Positions 53,048 through 60,836 of a stretch of DNA of 64,000 nt are shown here, one piece after another. Within the stretch, counting starts at the first letter, position 1; each line of letters opens with the position of its first letter. Location: the IMG/VR virus record IMGVR_UViG_3300003323_001142, positions 1 through 64,000 of that record; one strand, given 5' to 3'. The notes beneath the pieces are model-generated. The model was not told where the DNA came from. It saw only the letters and a program-made list of their open reading frames with translations, and ran no database searches. The DNA comes from a virus. The translations under genes were made by a program, and so were the position numbers.

Positions 53048-54934
53048 ATGGGCGCAGCCGTGGCGATCGAACCTCTTCCCGAACAGCCGACCGAGGTGCC
53101 GGAGCGGAGACTCTCGCCCGCGGAAGAGGCGAGGCTTGTTCGGGAGAACCAAGGCCTCGTGCACTTCTTCGCGCGACGCCAGAAAACGACCAGCTACGAC
53201 GACGCTGTCCAGGCTGGGATGATCGGTCTGCTGATAGCGATCAGGAAATTTGAGCCAGAGCGCGGCCTCAAGCTGTCGACCTATGCCCAATATTGGATCC
53301 GCCAAGCCATCGATCGACAGGGATTCGCCGAAGACCCGAAGGGAGATACGCCGAATCTGGCGCGCACCCGGTATAAGATTCGCGAAGCGACCAAACAGCT
53401 AAAGGCGGAAGGCGTTGAGCGGCCGACCATTGCGCAGGTAGGCGAACGAGCAAAGATATTCCCGGCGACTGTGGCGGCAGCGCTCGAATGGCGCAGCGCG
53501 CACGTCAGTTCCTTGGATGCGCCCATCGGGGAGGACGACGGCGCGGCGCTTGTGGACATGGTTCCCGACGATGGCGCCGGGCCAGAGTCGGTCGTAGCCG
53601 AATCCGAGGCCATGGCTATGTTGCGCAAGCAGCTGGATTGTTTCTCGCGTATGTTGCCGCCACGAGAGGCGATTGTTCTGAAAGAGCGGCTCCTAGCTGA
53701 GCAGCCCTCAGGACAAAGAGAGGTGGGCGAGCGCATCAAGCGAACCAAGCAGCGCGTTCAGCAGCTTGAGACAACTGTACTCGATAAGCTTCAGAAGTAC
53801 ATGCGAAGAGTGCACAGAGAGGATTTCGACGTGCGTGCGGCATTGGCTGCTCCGGTTACGAAACTTAGGCCACAGTCGTTCGGCCAGCCAATAGAGGCAT
53901 TATTGGATAGACCCGAGCCGGCGCCTGTGCGCTCGGTTCCGGTCGCAGCAAATGCGGTCAGTGTGCCTGCGGCGAAAGCGCGGGGGTATAAGGTCCCAAC
54001 CTGCGCGAAGTGTGGCGCACCGCTGTCCGTCCGATCGTTACAGCAAGGATATGACCGCTGTGGCGTATGTCGTCAACGCGGTCCCGAGAAGCACCAGGAT
54101 CGGGCCATTCCGGATAATCCTGTGAGTGGCTCGGGTCGGGCTCGGGCGCCAGGTACGGGGAACGTGTGGCACAAGAAGGGGCGCTGGTATGCGAAGGAGC
54201 CGGAATCGATCCAGGATGGCAGGCGGTTCGCGCGATACATCGGCTCGTTTGCGACGGCGGAAGAGGCGCACGCAGCGTGCGATAAGTGGGTCGAAGAGAA
54301 CGGTGGCCCGAAAGTGGAGCGGGTTCTTCCGACGTGCAACGAACCCGGATGTTCAACCTTTCTGAACCAGCGAAGCCTTGAGGCTGGCGATGGGCTGTGC
54401 GGAGTACACCGACGGGATCGAAAGAAGATGGCCGAGCGGGCGAAGGGTGAAGTGGTTGCGGGCGGGCCATCGGCAATCACGGCGTTGGCTGTGGTCGATC
54501 GTGGTCCGAGCGGAACCGAAGAGCGAACGGAGCCGGCGGTAGATACGATTGCTAGCGTCCGCGCGTTTCTCGCAAAGCGCGATGAGCTAAGGGGTAAACT
54601 CGAGAGCGAGTTACAGGCGGCCAAGGCTCGTGTGCGCGAGATCGAGGACCTGCTGGCCGAGTTTGGCGGATCGTCTGCGCGTCCGATTGTGAGGGCCGAG
54701 CGGACCACGGCTCCGTCGGCGCGAACTGAACGCAGGCAGCTTATCAAGGAGTTCGTAATCAACGCGCTGGGCGATAACCGTGGTCCGATGAAGGGGGCCG
54801 AGGTTGTGCACATCGTTCAAAGAATCGACAGCTCGATCCACCACACGTCGGTCTACCAAGCTCTGTATGCGCTGCACCGAGAGCGGAGAATCTGTGCGGA
54901 TGACGGGCAGAATCGATACTGGCTGCGGGCATGA
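53048..54934 (+). CDS. Sigma-70 factor with zinc-ribbon, AP2-like and wHTH extensions
   Basis: Residues about 33-95 are sigma region 2 (SYDDAVQAGMIGLLIAIRKF...KLSTYAQYWIRQAI, which opens the -10). About 105-165 is region 3-like and about 195-255 region 4 (EVGERIKRTKQRVQQLETTV). Added to this core are a C4 zinc site (CAKC...CGVC, about 318-341), an AP2-like DNA-binding domain (GNVWHKKGRWYAKEP...ARYIGSFATAEEAHAACDKW, about 371-419), a second CNEPGC...CGVH site (about 431-455), a coiled coil (500-545) and a terminal wHTH (about 555-628). Probably the phage's middle/late sigma factor. The multi-domain tail may add sequence-specific activation. Confidence 0.85.
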   Translation: MGAAVAIEPLPEQPTEVPERRLSPAEEARLVRENQGLVHFFARRQKTTSYDDAVQAGMIGLLIAIRKFEPERGLKLSTYAQYWIRQAIDRQGFAEDPKGDTPNLARTRYKIREATKQLKAEGVERPTIAQVGERAKIFPATVAAALEWRSAHVSSLDAPIGEDDGAALVDMVPDDGAGPESVVAESEAMAMLRKQLDCFSRMLPPREAIVLKERLLAEQPSGQREVGERIKRTKQRVQQLETTVLDKLQKYMRRVHREDFDVRAALAAPVTKLRPQSFGQPIEALLDRPEPAPVRSVPVAANAVSVPAAKARGYKVPTCAKCGAPLSVRSLQQGYDRCGVCRQRGPEKHQDRAIPDNPVSGSGRARAPGTGNVWHKKGRWYAKEPESIQDGRRFARYIGSFATAEEAHAACDKWVEENGGPKVERVLPTCNEPGCSTFLNQRSLEAGDGLCGVHRRDRKKMAERAKGEVVAGGPSAITALAVVDRGPSGTEERTEPAVDTIASVRAFLAKRDELRGKLESELQAAKARVREIEDLLAEFGGSSARPIVRAERTTAPSARTERRQLIKEFVINALGDNRGPMKGAEVVHIVQRIDSSIHHTSVYQALYALHRERRICADDGQNRYWLRA

Positions 54935-54949
54935 TTGGAGCGAAATCGA

Positions 54950-55639
54950 ATGGGTGATGTAACGAGAAATAAGGCAGAGGACGGGATACTCATGAGAGCC
55001 AGCTGGTGCAACGACTTCGATCTCGAGCTCGCGTCGTATTTCGGCGGCGCCTACGAATCCGCGCTCGGCCTGCATGCCGCCGGCCTGGAGCCGAGCGGGC
55101 AAAGCGACCCATCGGGCAAGCTGCCGCCGGCGACGGCGCGGTCAGCCCACAAGGACATGACTCTTGTGGAGGCCGCGCTCGCTCGTCTCAGCCCCGACAC
55201 TGTCCGCGTGATTGCGCTTCGGTACGCCCCCAGGAAGTTCTCCCACTTCGAAGGCCTGTCCGAATTCGGGGAGTTCGCCAGAATCGCTTTGGTGACAAAG
55301 ACCGCAATCGAGATCGGCGATGAGTGGAGGGGCAAGGCGCTGGAGGCCGAACTGACTCGATTGCCAGCCGACGACACCGACGGCATCGCCTCAGTCCGGA
55401 AGCGATTCGACCGCGCACCGCAGATGGGCGAGATCCAGGAGGCTCTCCGGTTCCTGCAACGCACCCGCAAATCCGGCACCAACGGTGCTACGATCGACAA
55501 GATCGTGACGGAAGCGAAGGAGTTATGGTCGCTGGCAAAACGCCAATACGCAAAGGCCAGAAGCGGGGCAGCCGGCGCGATCGACGAAGACGAAATGCAG
55601 ACGGACGTGGAGCGGTTCCGAAGGAGGCTCGGGCTGTGA
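54950..55639 (+). CDS. Possible late-transcription regulator
   Basis: The start MGDVTRNKAEDGIL gives 229 residues. MTLVEAALARLSPDTVRVIA then LRYAPRKF resembles the HTH core of ArpU/RinA-type late activators and sigma region 4-like helices. A helical C-terminal half follows. It directly follows the sigma factor. Its place just before the late genes supports a late regulator, but the family assignment is uncertain. Confidence 0.45.
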   Translation: MGDVTRNKAEDGILMRASWCNDFDLELASYFGGAYESALGLHAAGLEPSGQSDPSGKLPPATARSAHKDMTLVEAALARLSPDTVRVIALRYAPRKFSHFEGLSEFGEFARIALVTKTAIEIGDEWRGKALEAELTRLPADDTDGIASVRKRFDRAPQMGEIQEALRFLQRTRKSGTNGATIDKIVTEAKELWSLAKRQYAKARSGAAGAIDEDEMQTDVERFRRRLGL

Positions 55640-55980
55640 CGCTCGCCATGGTTTCGGACGACGACTTCCTCGTTCGGCTGGAAGCAATCACGCCAGGAGT
55701 CGTCGAGCAAGCCCGTAAGGCCAACACGGAACGGACGCGCAAGCGGTCGCTGGCTGACCAAGTCCGCGAGGACGTGGCCGAGCTCGCGGAGGCGTCGGAG
55801 TCCGTTGTGCTCGCTGACGCCGCATTCGGGCTGAGACGATACAGCGACGAACCCGCCGAGCGGCTCCCGAGATTCGTCCCCGAGATCGGAAAGAGACTAT
55901 GCGGTGGATGTGGCCGGATGCTCGCCATCGCACGATTCGAAGGCCCGAGCCGACGCTGTCGCGTATGCGGTGACCGATGA
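55636..55980 (+). CDS. Protein with C-terminal zinc ribbon
   Basis: GTG start (GTGA overlap), 114 residues. A helical N-terminus (VVEQARKANTERTRKRSLAD) and a Cys-pair end (RLCGGCGRMLAIARFEG...RRCRVCGDR). The C-x2-C...C-x2-C end matches small phage zinc ribbons that may contact nucleic acid. Overlaps the next gene by ATGA. Confidence 0.5.
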   Translation: MTLAMVSDDDFLVRLEAITPGVVEQARKANTERTRKRSLADQVREDVAELAEASESVVLADAAFGLRRYSDEPAERLPRFVPEIGKRLCGGCGRMLAIARFEGPSRRCRVCGDR

Positions 55981-56417
55981 GCGGCGAGCGGTACATGACG
56001 CCGTTGCAGGCGGCTCGCTCGCTCGGGTGGGAGGGGTCGAGCCGCGACGCCATGCGCCGATTCAAGGACGCTGTCTTCGCCAAGGAGCGGCAACTTCGGC
56101 GACAGATCTTCATCCGCAAGGGCAGCACCGGCAGGGGTGTGCGATACCTCATTACCAGGCCCCTGATGCGCAAGTGGCTCGCGGAGCTGTTCGATGACAC
56201 CGACCGGATGCTGGCGAGTGTCCGCAAGGCCCACGAGGAGATCGACAAGCGGCTGACGCGGTCAACGCTGCGGGAGGACGCTCTGCTCGAGGCCTACCAG
56301 CGGCTCGAAGCGAGGGTGCGAGCGCTTGAGGGCAAGTTGCAAATAGTTCCCAACGGTGATTCGAAACGCACCATTTTTGAGGGGCGGGGTGTCGGCGGCG
56401 AAAGCCGAGGCGGCTGA
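55977..56417 (+). CDS. HTH-like protein with coiled coil
   Basis: The 146-residue protein begins MSGERYMTPLQAARSLGWEG, an HTH-type start. Basic segment KERQLRRQIFIRKGSTGRGV and a coiled coil (EDALLEAYQRLEARVRALEG) follow. A small regulator or packaging protein is possible. It is the last gene before a gap holding a possible late promoter. Confidence 0.5.
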   Translation: MSGERYMTPLQAARSLGWEGSSRDAMRRFKDAVFAKERQLRRQIFIRKGSTGRGVRYLITRPLMRKWLAELFDDTDRMLASVRKAHEEIDKRLTRSTLREDALLEAYQRLEARVRALEGKLQIVPNGDSKRTIFEGRGVGGESRGG

Positions 56418-56536
56418 AGTCGTCTCGGGCAGCGCTGTCCTCCTCGCTACTCTGCTCTCTCTGTCACCACGCACACCCGCGAGGGGAGATAGAGGGGGCC
56501 ATACAAGTTTCTTGTCAAGATAAATCGACCGGGTCA
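56418..56536 (+). promoter_or_regulatory. Gap with possible late promoter and palindrome
   Basis: No gene is seen in this 119-base stretch. It contains the palindrome ACAAGTTTCTTGT (56503-56515) and an AT-rich segment ATACAAGTTTCTTGTCAAGA in otherwise GC-rich sequence. It is the only sizeable gap between the regulator genes and the structural region, so the late promoter may lie here. Confidence 0.35.
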
Positions 56537-56794
56537 ATGCAAACTGGCGCCGAGCTATCTGGAAAGGACGCTCGCATTCTCAGCCTCTCTCTCCCCGACC
56601 CCGCTCCCCGCAAAGACCCCACATTGCCCGTAGCGACAGCCTGCCTCCCCGCTGGCGCCGGCACCTTCGAGGTCTGCTTCTCTTCGCTCAAAGACCCCGT
56701 GGTCATCTGCTCACACGATACCCCCGACGGATCGCTGGCCTGTGCCGCGAATCGAGGCCGGGGGGCTTTTCTTCGTTTGAGGCCTGCGGCTTGA
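56537..56794 (+). CDS. Doubtful small ORF
   Basis: Eighty-five residues (begins MQTGAELSGKDARILSLSLP) with some protein-like character, including a Pro-rich start and AGTFEVCFSSLKDPVVIC. Coding evidence is weak, and the opposite strand is open too. If real, it abuts the next gene (ATGA-like overlap at 56791). Confidence 0.35.
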   Translation: MQTGAELSGKDARILSLSLPDPAPRKDPTLPVATACLPAGAGTFEVCFSSLKDPVVICSHDTPDGSLACAANRGRGAFLRLRPAA

Positions 56795-57045
56795 AGGCCA
56801 GAATTCCCATCCCCGACCCCCGCTCCGGCCTCGCCCCCTCCCGGCGCAAGCTGCGGCCCGAACTCCCCTCGCAGGACCCCAAGCTCCTCGTGGCCGGCGG
56901 GAGCCTGCTGCCGTCGATGCCGCGGCCGCTGAAGCCGCCGGGGGCGCGGAGCCGGTTCGGCAGCACGGCCGAATTCGCCGCCGCAGCCGAAGCCGACGGG
57001 TTCGTGCCGCATGGGGTGCCCAGGGTGCGAACGGTGACCCCATGA
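56791..57045 (+). CDS. Small hypothetical protein
   Basis: Eighty-four residues rich in Pro, Ser and Arg (PRSGLAPSRRKLRPELPSQD). It ends in ATGA with the next short frame. No motif. Moderately likely to be expressed given its position in the same-strand array. Confidence 0.4.
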   Translation: MKARIPIPDPRSGLAPSRRKLRPELPSQDPKLLVAGGSLLPSMPRPLKPPGARSRFGSTAEFAAAAEADGFVPHGVPRVRTVTP

Positions 57046-57178
57046 CCATCACCGACCAACTCTGCCTGACTGGCTGCCCGAGCTGGAACGCGAGCTAGCT
57101 GCCCAAGCGTTCGTCATCACCATCCCCGAGCTCGGCGGGGCCGCTGTGACCAGTTCGAACCCTCCGGGGAATTCGGAG
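57042..57178 (+). pseudogene. Possible frameshifted small gene
   Basis: ATG at 57042 opens MTITDQLCLTGCPSW but stops after 18 codons. In a neighbouring frame, WLPELERELAAQAFVITIPE continues convincingly to a stop near 57178 with no good start. A one- or two-base change would join them. Recorded as a likely broken gene or programmed shift. Confidence 0.3.
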
Positions 57179-57180
57179 AG

Positions 57181-57483
57181 TTGCCAGTAACCGCCACGCT
57201 ACTTGGACTCAGCCGCTCCCCCGGTGGCCACTCTGCCGCTATCTTGGCGGATGGCCGAGTGCTCCACATTCGGTTCCCGTATCACGAACTCGACCAGTGG
57301 CGTCAGGCATTGCGGGGTGAATTGCGAGCCGAGATGAAAGAGCACGCGGTGGAGACGAACGAACGAAATCCTCCCCCGACTTCCCCCGCTACACCGGCCT
57401 CCCCGCCCGCTCCACAGTGGCAACGTCCGCACCCGCCGCCGAACCGGACTGGGGGCGGTACACGGGGGCGAGGGGGGTGGTGA
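57181..57483 (+). CDS. Hypothetical protein with Pro-rich tail
   Basis: TTG start, 100 residues. Beta-rich N-terminus (TATLLGLSRSPGGHSAAILA, DGRVLHIRFPYHELDQW) and a Pro-rich C-terminal tail. It overlaps the next gene by GTGA. Function unknown. Confidence 0.5.
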   Translation: MPVTATLLGLSRSPGGHSAAILADGRVLHIRFPYHELDQWRQALRGELRAEMKEHAVETNERNPPPTSPATPASPPAPQWQRPHPPPNRTGGGTRGRGGW

Positions 57484-57992
57484 AGCAGACTCGCAGCAGC
57501 GCGTGGTCAGCGTTCGTCGATGAACTCAACGCGGAATACGCCCATCAACTCGACAAGCTGATCGACGAAGCCGAGCTCCGGGGGATACAGCCTCTCAGGT
57601 TCCAGCCTTACAGCGGCTTCGCTGGAGGTCTGGCACTGCCGCGGCCCGAGATGGTCGTCGGCACGAGCTATCGTGCTGGCTCAAACGACTGGAACTTCGG
57701 CCAGGGAACCAACAGCTCAATTCGGGAGGAGATCGCTCCTGGCGTCTGCTCCCACCCCGCCGCCGAGTCAGCGTGGCGCACCCCCACGCCGGCCGAATGG
57801 CAAGAGTGCTTCCGACGGGCAGTCGAGGCGCTCCGCTCGGTATCCAAGGCCGAACCCGCGGCAACGCCCGACCAAGTCCGGAACACGCTGCTCAGCAATC
57901 TCGCCAAGTACGAGTCCGCCGGATACTTGGAAACGGCCACCGGCGAAGAACTCGACGAGATTGCTCGGGCAAACGGCGCCCCATCACGATGA
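57480..57992 (+). CDS. Hypothetical protein
   Basis: The GTG start (GTGA overlap; MKQTRSSAWSAFVDEL) was chosen over an upstream GTG at 57417. The 170-residue protein has helical N- and C-terminal parts and a Gly-rich centre (TSYRAGSNDWNFGQGTNSSI). No domain is recognised. Confidence 0.5.
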   Translation: MKQTRSSAWSAFVDELNAEYAHQLDKLIDEAELRGIQPLRFQPYSGFAGGLALPRPEMVVGTSYRAGSNDWNFGQGTNSSIREEIAPGVCSHPAAESAWRTPTPAEWQECFRRAVEALRSVSKAEPAATPDQVRNTLLSNLAKYESAGYLETATGEELDEIARANGAPSR

Positions 57993-58390
57993 CCATCGCC
58001 GTCCTCCAGGAGTGCAGCAGCTCGGCCGAATCCTACGTCCACCACGTGGTGCTCACGCCGTCAGTCGTGCTGGATCCGGTAAGCGAGCCCGCCCACAACG
58101 TCGTCTGCCTCCTATCGCCTAATGTGTTCGAGGCGTCTGTCTCTGACTCGGACGGCAACGCCTACGAACAGATTCGCTCCGGTTGGACAGTCGAGCCCGA
58201 ATTCGGCAAGGTCTTCGGCCGCCTCTATCGAGCCAAGAATGTGGTTGAGTCTTCGAACCCGACCGCAATCGACGCTGAGGCGACCTGCGCGGAAGCGACC
58301 AGGGCCAATTACGTGCAGATGTTCGCATTCAGAATTGAGGCGTCCCCGGATGTCGCCTGGTTCTTCGAGACTGAGGCCGCTGGTCAATGA
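57989..58390 (+). CDS. Hypothetical protein
   Basis: The ATG in an ATGA overlap gives 133 residues, beta-rich (YVHHVVLTPSVVLDPVSEPA) with little helix. It could be a structural module. Unknown function. Confidence 0.5.
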   Translation: MTIAVLQECSSSAESYVHHVVLTPSVVLDPVSEPAHNVVCLLSPNVFEASVSDSDGNAYEQIRSGWTVEPEFGKVFGRLYRAKNVVESSNPTAIDAEATCAEATRANYVQMFAFRIEASPDVAWFFETEAAGQ

Positions 58391-58482
58391 TCCACCTCTT
58401 CAACGCCGCCGCATCTGCCCTCAACGCCATCTCCTCGGCCATCATGTGGGCGCGGAAGCGGCGGGTCGAGCGTAGCCGATGA
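58387..58482 (+). CDS. Very small amphipathic ORF
   Basis: A 31-residue frame (MIHLFNAAASALNAISSAIM then WARKRRVERSR) begins and ends in ATGA overlaps with its neighbours. A hydrophobic helix followed by a basic tail suggests a membrane-associated peptide. Confidence 0.4.
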   Translation: MIHLFNAAASALNAISSAIMWARKRRVERSR

Positions 58483-58718
58483 GCGCGTCCGTTCTTCGAG
58501 AGCGAATGAACACGAACGAGCCAGCGAACGAGCCACCCGACGACGACAAAGCTCCGTCAACCAAACCCGACCCCACCGTCGAAGTCCGCTTCGCCGCCTG
58601 GCTCCAAAGCCTGGACCAAGCCGACCGGCTCGCGGTGCTGCACCGGCTGCCGTTCTGCTTCGGGTGTGGCGCCCAGCCGGGGTCGGGGGAGATTTGTATT
58701 TGCCGGGTGGAGGCGTAG
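58479..58718 (+). CDS. Small protein with zinc-like end
   Basis: Seventy-nine residues, disordered acidic N-terminus, a helix (FAAWLQSLDQADRLAVLHRL) and CFGCG...CIC at the end. Overlaps the previous ORF by ATGA. Unknown. Confidence 0.45.
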   Translation: MSASVLRERMNTNEPANEPPDDDKAPSTKPDPTVEVRFAAWLQSLDQADRLAVLHRLPFCFGCGAQPGSGEICICRVEA

Positions 58719-58734
58719 TGCTTATGGGAAGAGC

Positions 58735-58784
58735 CTCAGCCGGAGACGTATTGGCGCACTTTCTGTCAAAGCGCTCCGGCTGAG
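58735..58784. repeat. 11-bp inverted repeat upstream of the RHH gene
   Basis: CTCAGCCGGAG (58735-58745) is perfectly repeated in inverted form at 58774-58784, with a 28-base AT-richer interval. It lies in the gap upstream of the gene at 58798 and could be a terminator-like hairpin or an operator. Confidence 0.5.
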
Positions 58785-58797
58785 CCTTTCAATCGAG

Positions 58798-59004
58798 ATG
58801 CACGCAAAGAAGCGCGTCCCCGTCGAACTCTCCCCTGGCGCGTATGAGAAGCTGGGCGAGACCCGAGCGCTTGCCGGCGTCTCATCGAACGCCGAGGTGC
58901 TCAGGCATGCGCTGCGGCTCTACGAATACCTGCATCGGCAGAAGGCCGACGGGTGGTCCGTTCACCTAGTGAAGGACGACCGGGCCAAAGAGCTGGTGTT
59001 CTAG
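58798..59004 (+). CDS. Ribbon-helix-helix-like protein
   Basis: The start MHAKKRVPVELSPGAYEKLG gives 68 residues: a short strand (RVPVELS), then helix (GAYEKLGETRALAG) and helix (SNAEVLRHALRLYEYLHR), the RHH pattern of CopG/Arc-type repressors. Strong palindromes lie immediately downstream (59003-59060), a likely binding region. Probably a small regulator of the packaging region. Confidence 0.55.
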   Translation: MHAKKRVPVELSPGAYEKLGETRALAGVSSNAEVLRHALRLYEYLHRQKADGWSVHLVKDDRAKELVF

Positions 59005-59060
59005 GTATATATACCTTTGCGCGAATCGCGCGTTGGCGGTCGCTGGGTATATATACCCAG
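59003..59060. promoter_or_regulatory. Twin TATATA palindromes (possible operators)
   Basis: AGGTATATATACCT (59003-59016) and CTGGGTATATATACCCAG (59043-59060) are perfect palindromes sharing GGTATATATACC. Their centres are 42 bp apart, about four helical turns. They sit between the RHH-like gene and the packaging genes. TA-rich palindromes are striking in this GC-rich genome. Confidence 0.55.
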
Positions 59061-59165
59061 GATCGTTCGCCTCTGCCCTCGGCAGGGAGCCGGCCCTTGT
59101 AGCGCTGGCGAGACGGGTCGGCACCGTCTGGAGGCTCCGCGTTGCTGTAAAGCCCAGGAGGCGCC

Positions 59166-59348
59166 ATGGTCGGACCTGCTGATGACAGGCAACGCCCCCT
59201 TTTGTTGAACGAGATGCTCGACGACGCCGACGAACTCGACCTGGTCCCCGCCGACTACTGGCCCCGGATGATGGCGCTGCTCGAGCGGGCGCCGGTCGCC
59301 GAAGAGGGTGACATCGAGGGGGATGAGGCGGTGGAGCCGTTGTTGTGA
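59166..59348 (+). CDS. Small acidic protein
   Basis: Sixty residues, SD AGGAGG six bases before the ATG. Acidic and helical (LLNEMLDDADELDLVPADYW). It overlaps the next start. Unknown. Confidence 0.5.
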   Translation: MVGPADDRQRPLLLNEMLDDADELDLVPADYWPRMMALLERAPVAEEGDIEGDEAVEPLL

Positions 59349-59533
59349 TGCAGACAGTCTGGGAATACATCACCGTGCCTGGTCCCGGCGCCAAGACCAC
59401 CGAAGACTTCGCGACGTATCTGAACGGGATGGGCTCGCAGGGATGGGAGCTCGTGCAGGCCTGTGCGGCCAGCACGGCGTTGCCGCCCGTCGTGTTCTTC
59501 CTCATGTTCAAGAGACCGAAGCATCAGCCTTGA
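59348..59533 (+). CDS. DUF4177-like protein
   Basis: Sixty-one residues: MQTVWEYITVPGPG..FATYLNGMGSQGWELVQ...VVFFLMFKRP. The WEY...LN.xGxxGWELV pattern is that of DUF4177 small proteins, common in phages. Function unknown. It ends in TTGA overlap. Confidence 0.6.
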   Translation: MQTVWEYITVPGPGAKTTEDFATYLNGMGSQGWELVQACAASTALPPVVFFLMFKRPKHQP

Positions 59534-59763
59534 TTCGCCGTCCCGACGCGAAAACCTGGGCCCAGCGGGCAAGAGAACGCCCCGTCCCCACCCCCAAGCC
59601 CGCCAACGACGTGCCCGAGGTCATCGACCTTGCGGCCTGGCGGCAGGCGGTGCGCAGGCAGGAGCGGGAGCAGGTCCGGGAGGAGCGGGAGGACCTGGTC
59701 GGCGCGTATGAAGCGGAGGTCGATCGGGGGATGGGGCGGAGGATTTTGAGGACGTGGGTGTGA
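59530..59763 (+). CDS. Small charged helical protein
   Basis: TTG start (TTGA overlap), 77 residues. Pro-rich start then a long charged helix (WRQAVRRQEREQVREEREDL). A 14-codon frame (59763-59807) linked by overlaps follows. Unknown. Confidence 0.45.
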   Translation: MIRRPDAKTWAQRARERPVPTPKPANDVPEVIDLAAWRQAVRRQEREQVREEREDLVGAYEAEVDRGMGRRILRTWV

Positions 59764-59803
59764 TGGGCAAGACGATGCGGCTGGCGAGTGCTATGGATCG
59801 GCC

Positions 59804-59995
59804 ATGAGTTGGCCGATGCCAGGGTTCGTTATGAGCATCGACGTAACCGCCTCGTCGCGAGCCGACGAGACGGTCGTTGCAGTCACGAATCGGCGCGGGC
59901 AGATAGGCATGTACCGGCCGCTGACCAAGAAGAGATCGGGTCCGAAGAAACTGTCGGCAATCGCCGAGAAGTATTGGCGAGGGCTGGGCCGATGA
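59804..59995 (+). CDS. Small basic protein
   Basis: Sixty-three residues with a beta-rich start (SIDVTASSRADETVVAVTNR) and basic end (PLTKKRSGPKKLSAIAEKYW). Overlaps the next gene by ATGA. A nucleic-acid-binding or assembly role is conceivable. Confidence 0.45.
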   Translation: MSWPMPGFVMSIDVTASSRADETVVAVTNRRGQIGMYRPLTKKRSGPKKLSAIAEKYWRGLGR

Positions 59996-60825
59996 CCGAC
60001 CGCATCCCCGACATCGCAAAGTACAACGGTCTGCCTGCGCGCAAAAACGGCGACAGCGGGACGGGGAAGACCGCCGAGCCGCCGACCTTCCTGGTTAACG
60101 AACGGATCATCTTTGCGCCGCCGGGCGAGCCGGAACTGAAGCTGCGCGTGGCTCACGTCTACGAGCACGGAGCGATCCTGTGCCTCGACGAACACGGCGA
60201 GCGCAACACCATCTCATCTGGGTTCGTGCGGTATTGCCGACGAGACCCGGAACAATCCCGGCCGTGGAGGCCGACTGCGCCGATCGCAATCTCGGGTGCG
60301 GGCATCAGCCTCGGCAAGATCGACGGCGGCGACCTCCTTGGCGGCAACAGCACCTCGATTGGTCCGTCACGAAGCCATTGGACTGCACCAGCGGATTCGG
60401 ATCCGATTGCAGACATCAAGCGGGCCTTCGAGATGGATCGCCAAGCCGCAGCAGCGCCGCGGGTGCCAGTGCTCGCAGACGGGCGGTATCTGCTCGTTCC
60501 GATCGGGCGCTTCAGCCATCCTGGTGGTGAGATCGAATTCACACGCGAGGATTGCGCGGCGATCGTCGAGAGCTTCTCCGAGTCCGTTATCATCCACAAG
60601 GATTTCGTCTCGCAAGAAGACTTCGGCCGCCGCCTCCCGGCTGGCGTGATCACTGCGCTGCATGTCCAATGGTCGCCGCTCGGGAGAATGCTTTACGCAG
60701 TGGGCACGCACCGACACTTGGCGCCGGGCGTGAAGGACAAAGGCACCAGGGGGCGCTGGGAGTTATTCACTGCGTCGCTGACCAAAGCACCGCTTGCTGG
60801 CTGGCCGGAGCTACGGAAGGTCTAG
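59992..60825 (+). CDS. Possible Mu I-like head protease/scaffold
   Basis: The 277-residue protein has a disordered N-terminus, then from about 165 VPVLADGRYLLVPIGRFSHP, FTREDCAAIVESFSES and IIHKD. LPAGVITALHVQWSPLGRML and a strand-rich end follow. This order loosely recalls the Mu gpI-type prohead protease fold. The catalytic residues cannot be confirmed. Upstream of terminase is an unusual place for it. Held as a suggestion only. Confidence 0.35.
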   Translation: MTDRIPDIAKYNGLPARKNGDSGTGKTAEPPTFLVNERIIFAPPGEPELKLRVAHVYEHGAILCLDEHGERNTISSGFVRYCRRDPEQSRPWRPTAPIAISGAGISLGKIDGGDLLGGNSTSIGPSRSHWTAPADSDPIADIKRAFEMDRQAAAAPRVPVLADGRYLLVPIGRFSHPGGEIEFTREDCAAIVESFSESVIIHKDFVSQEDFGRRLPAGVITALHVQWSPLGRMLYAVGTHRHLAPGVKDKGTRGRWELFTASLTKAPLAGWPELRKV

Positions 60826-60836
60826 GGATAGGAGCG

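Noticed and set aside
56515-57012. 165-codon minus-strand frame in the late region
   Set aside because: Gly/Arg/Ala-rich with no domain, antisense to a same-strand array; not supported over the weak plus frames.
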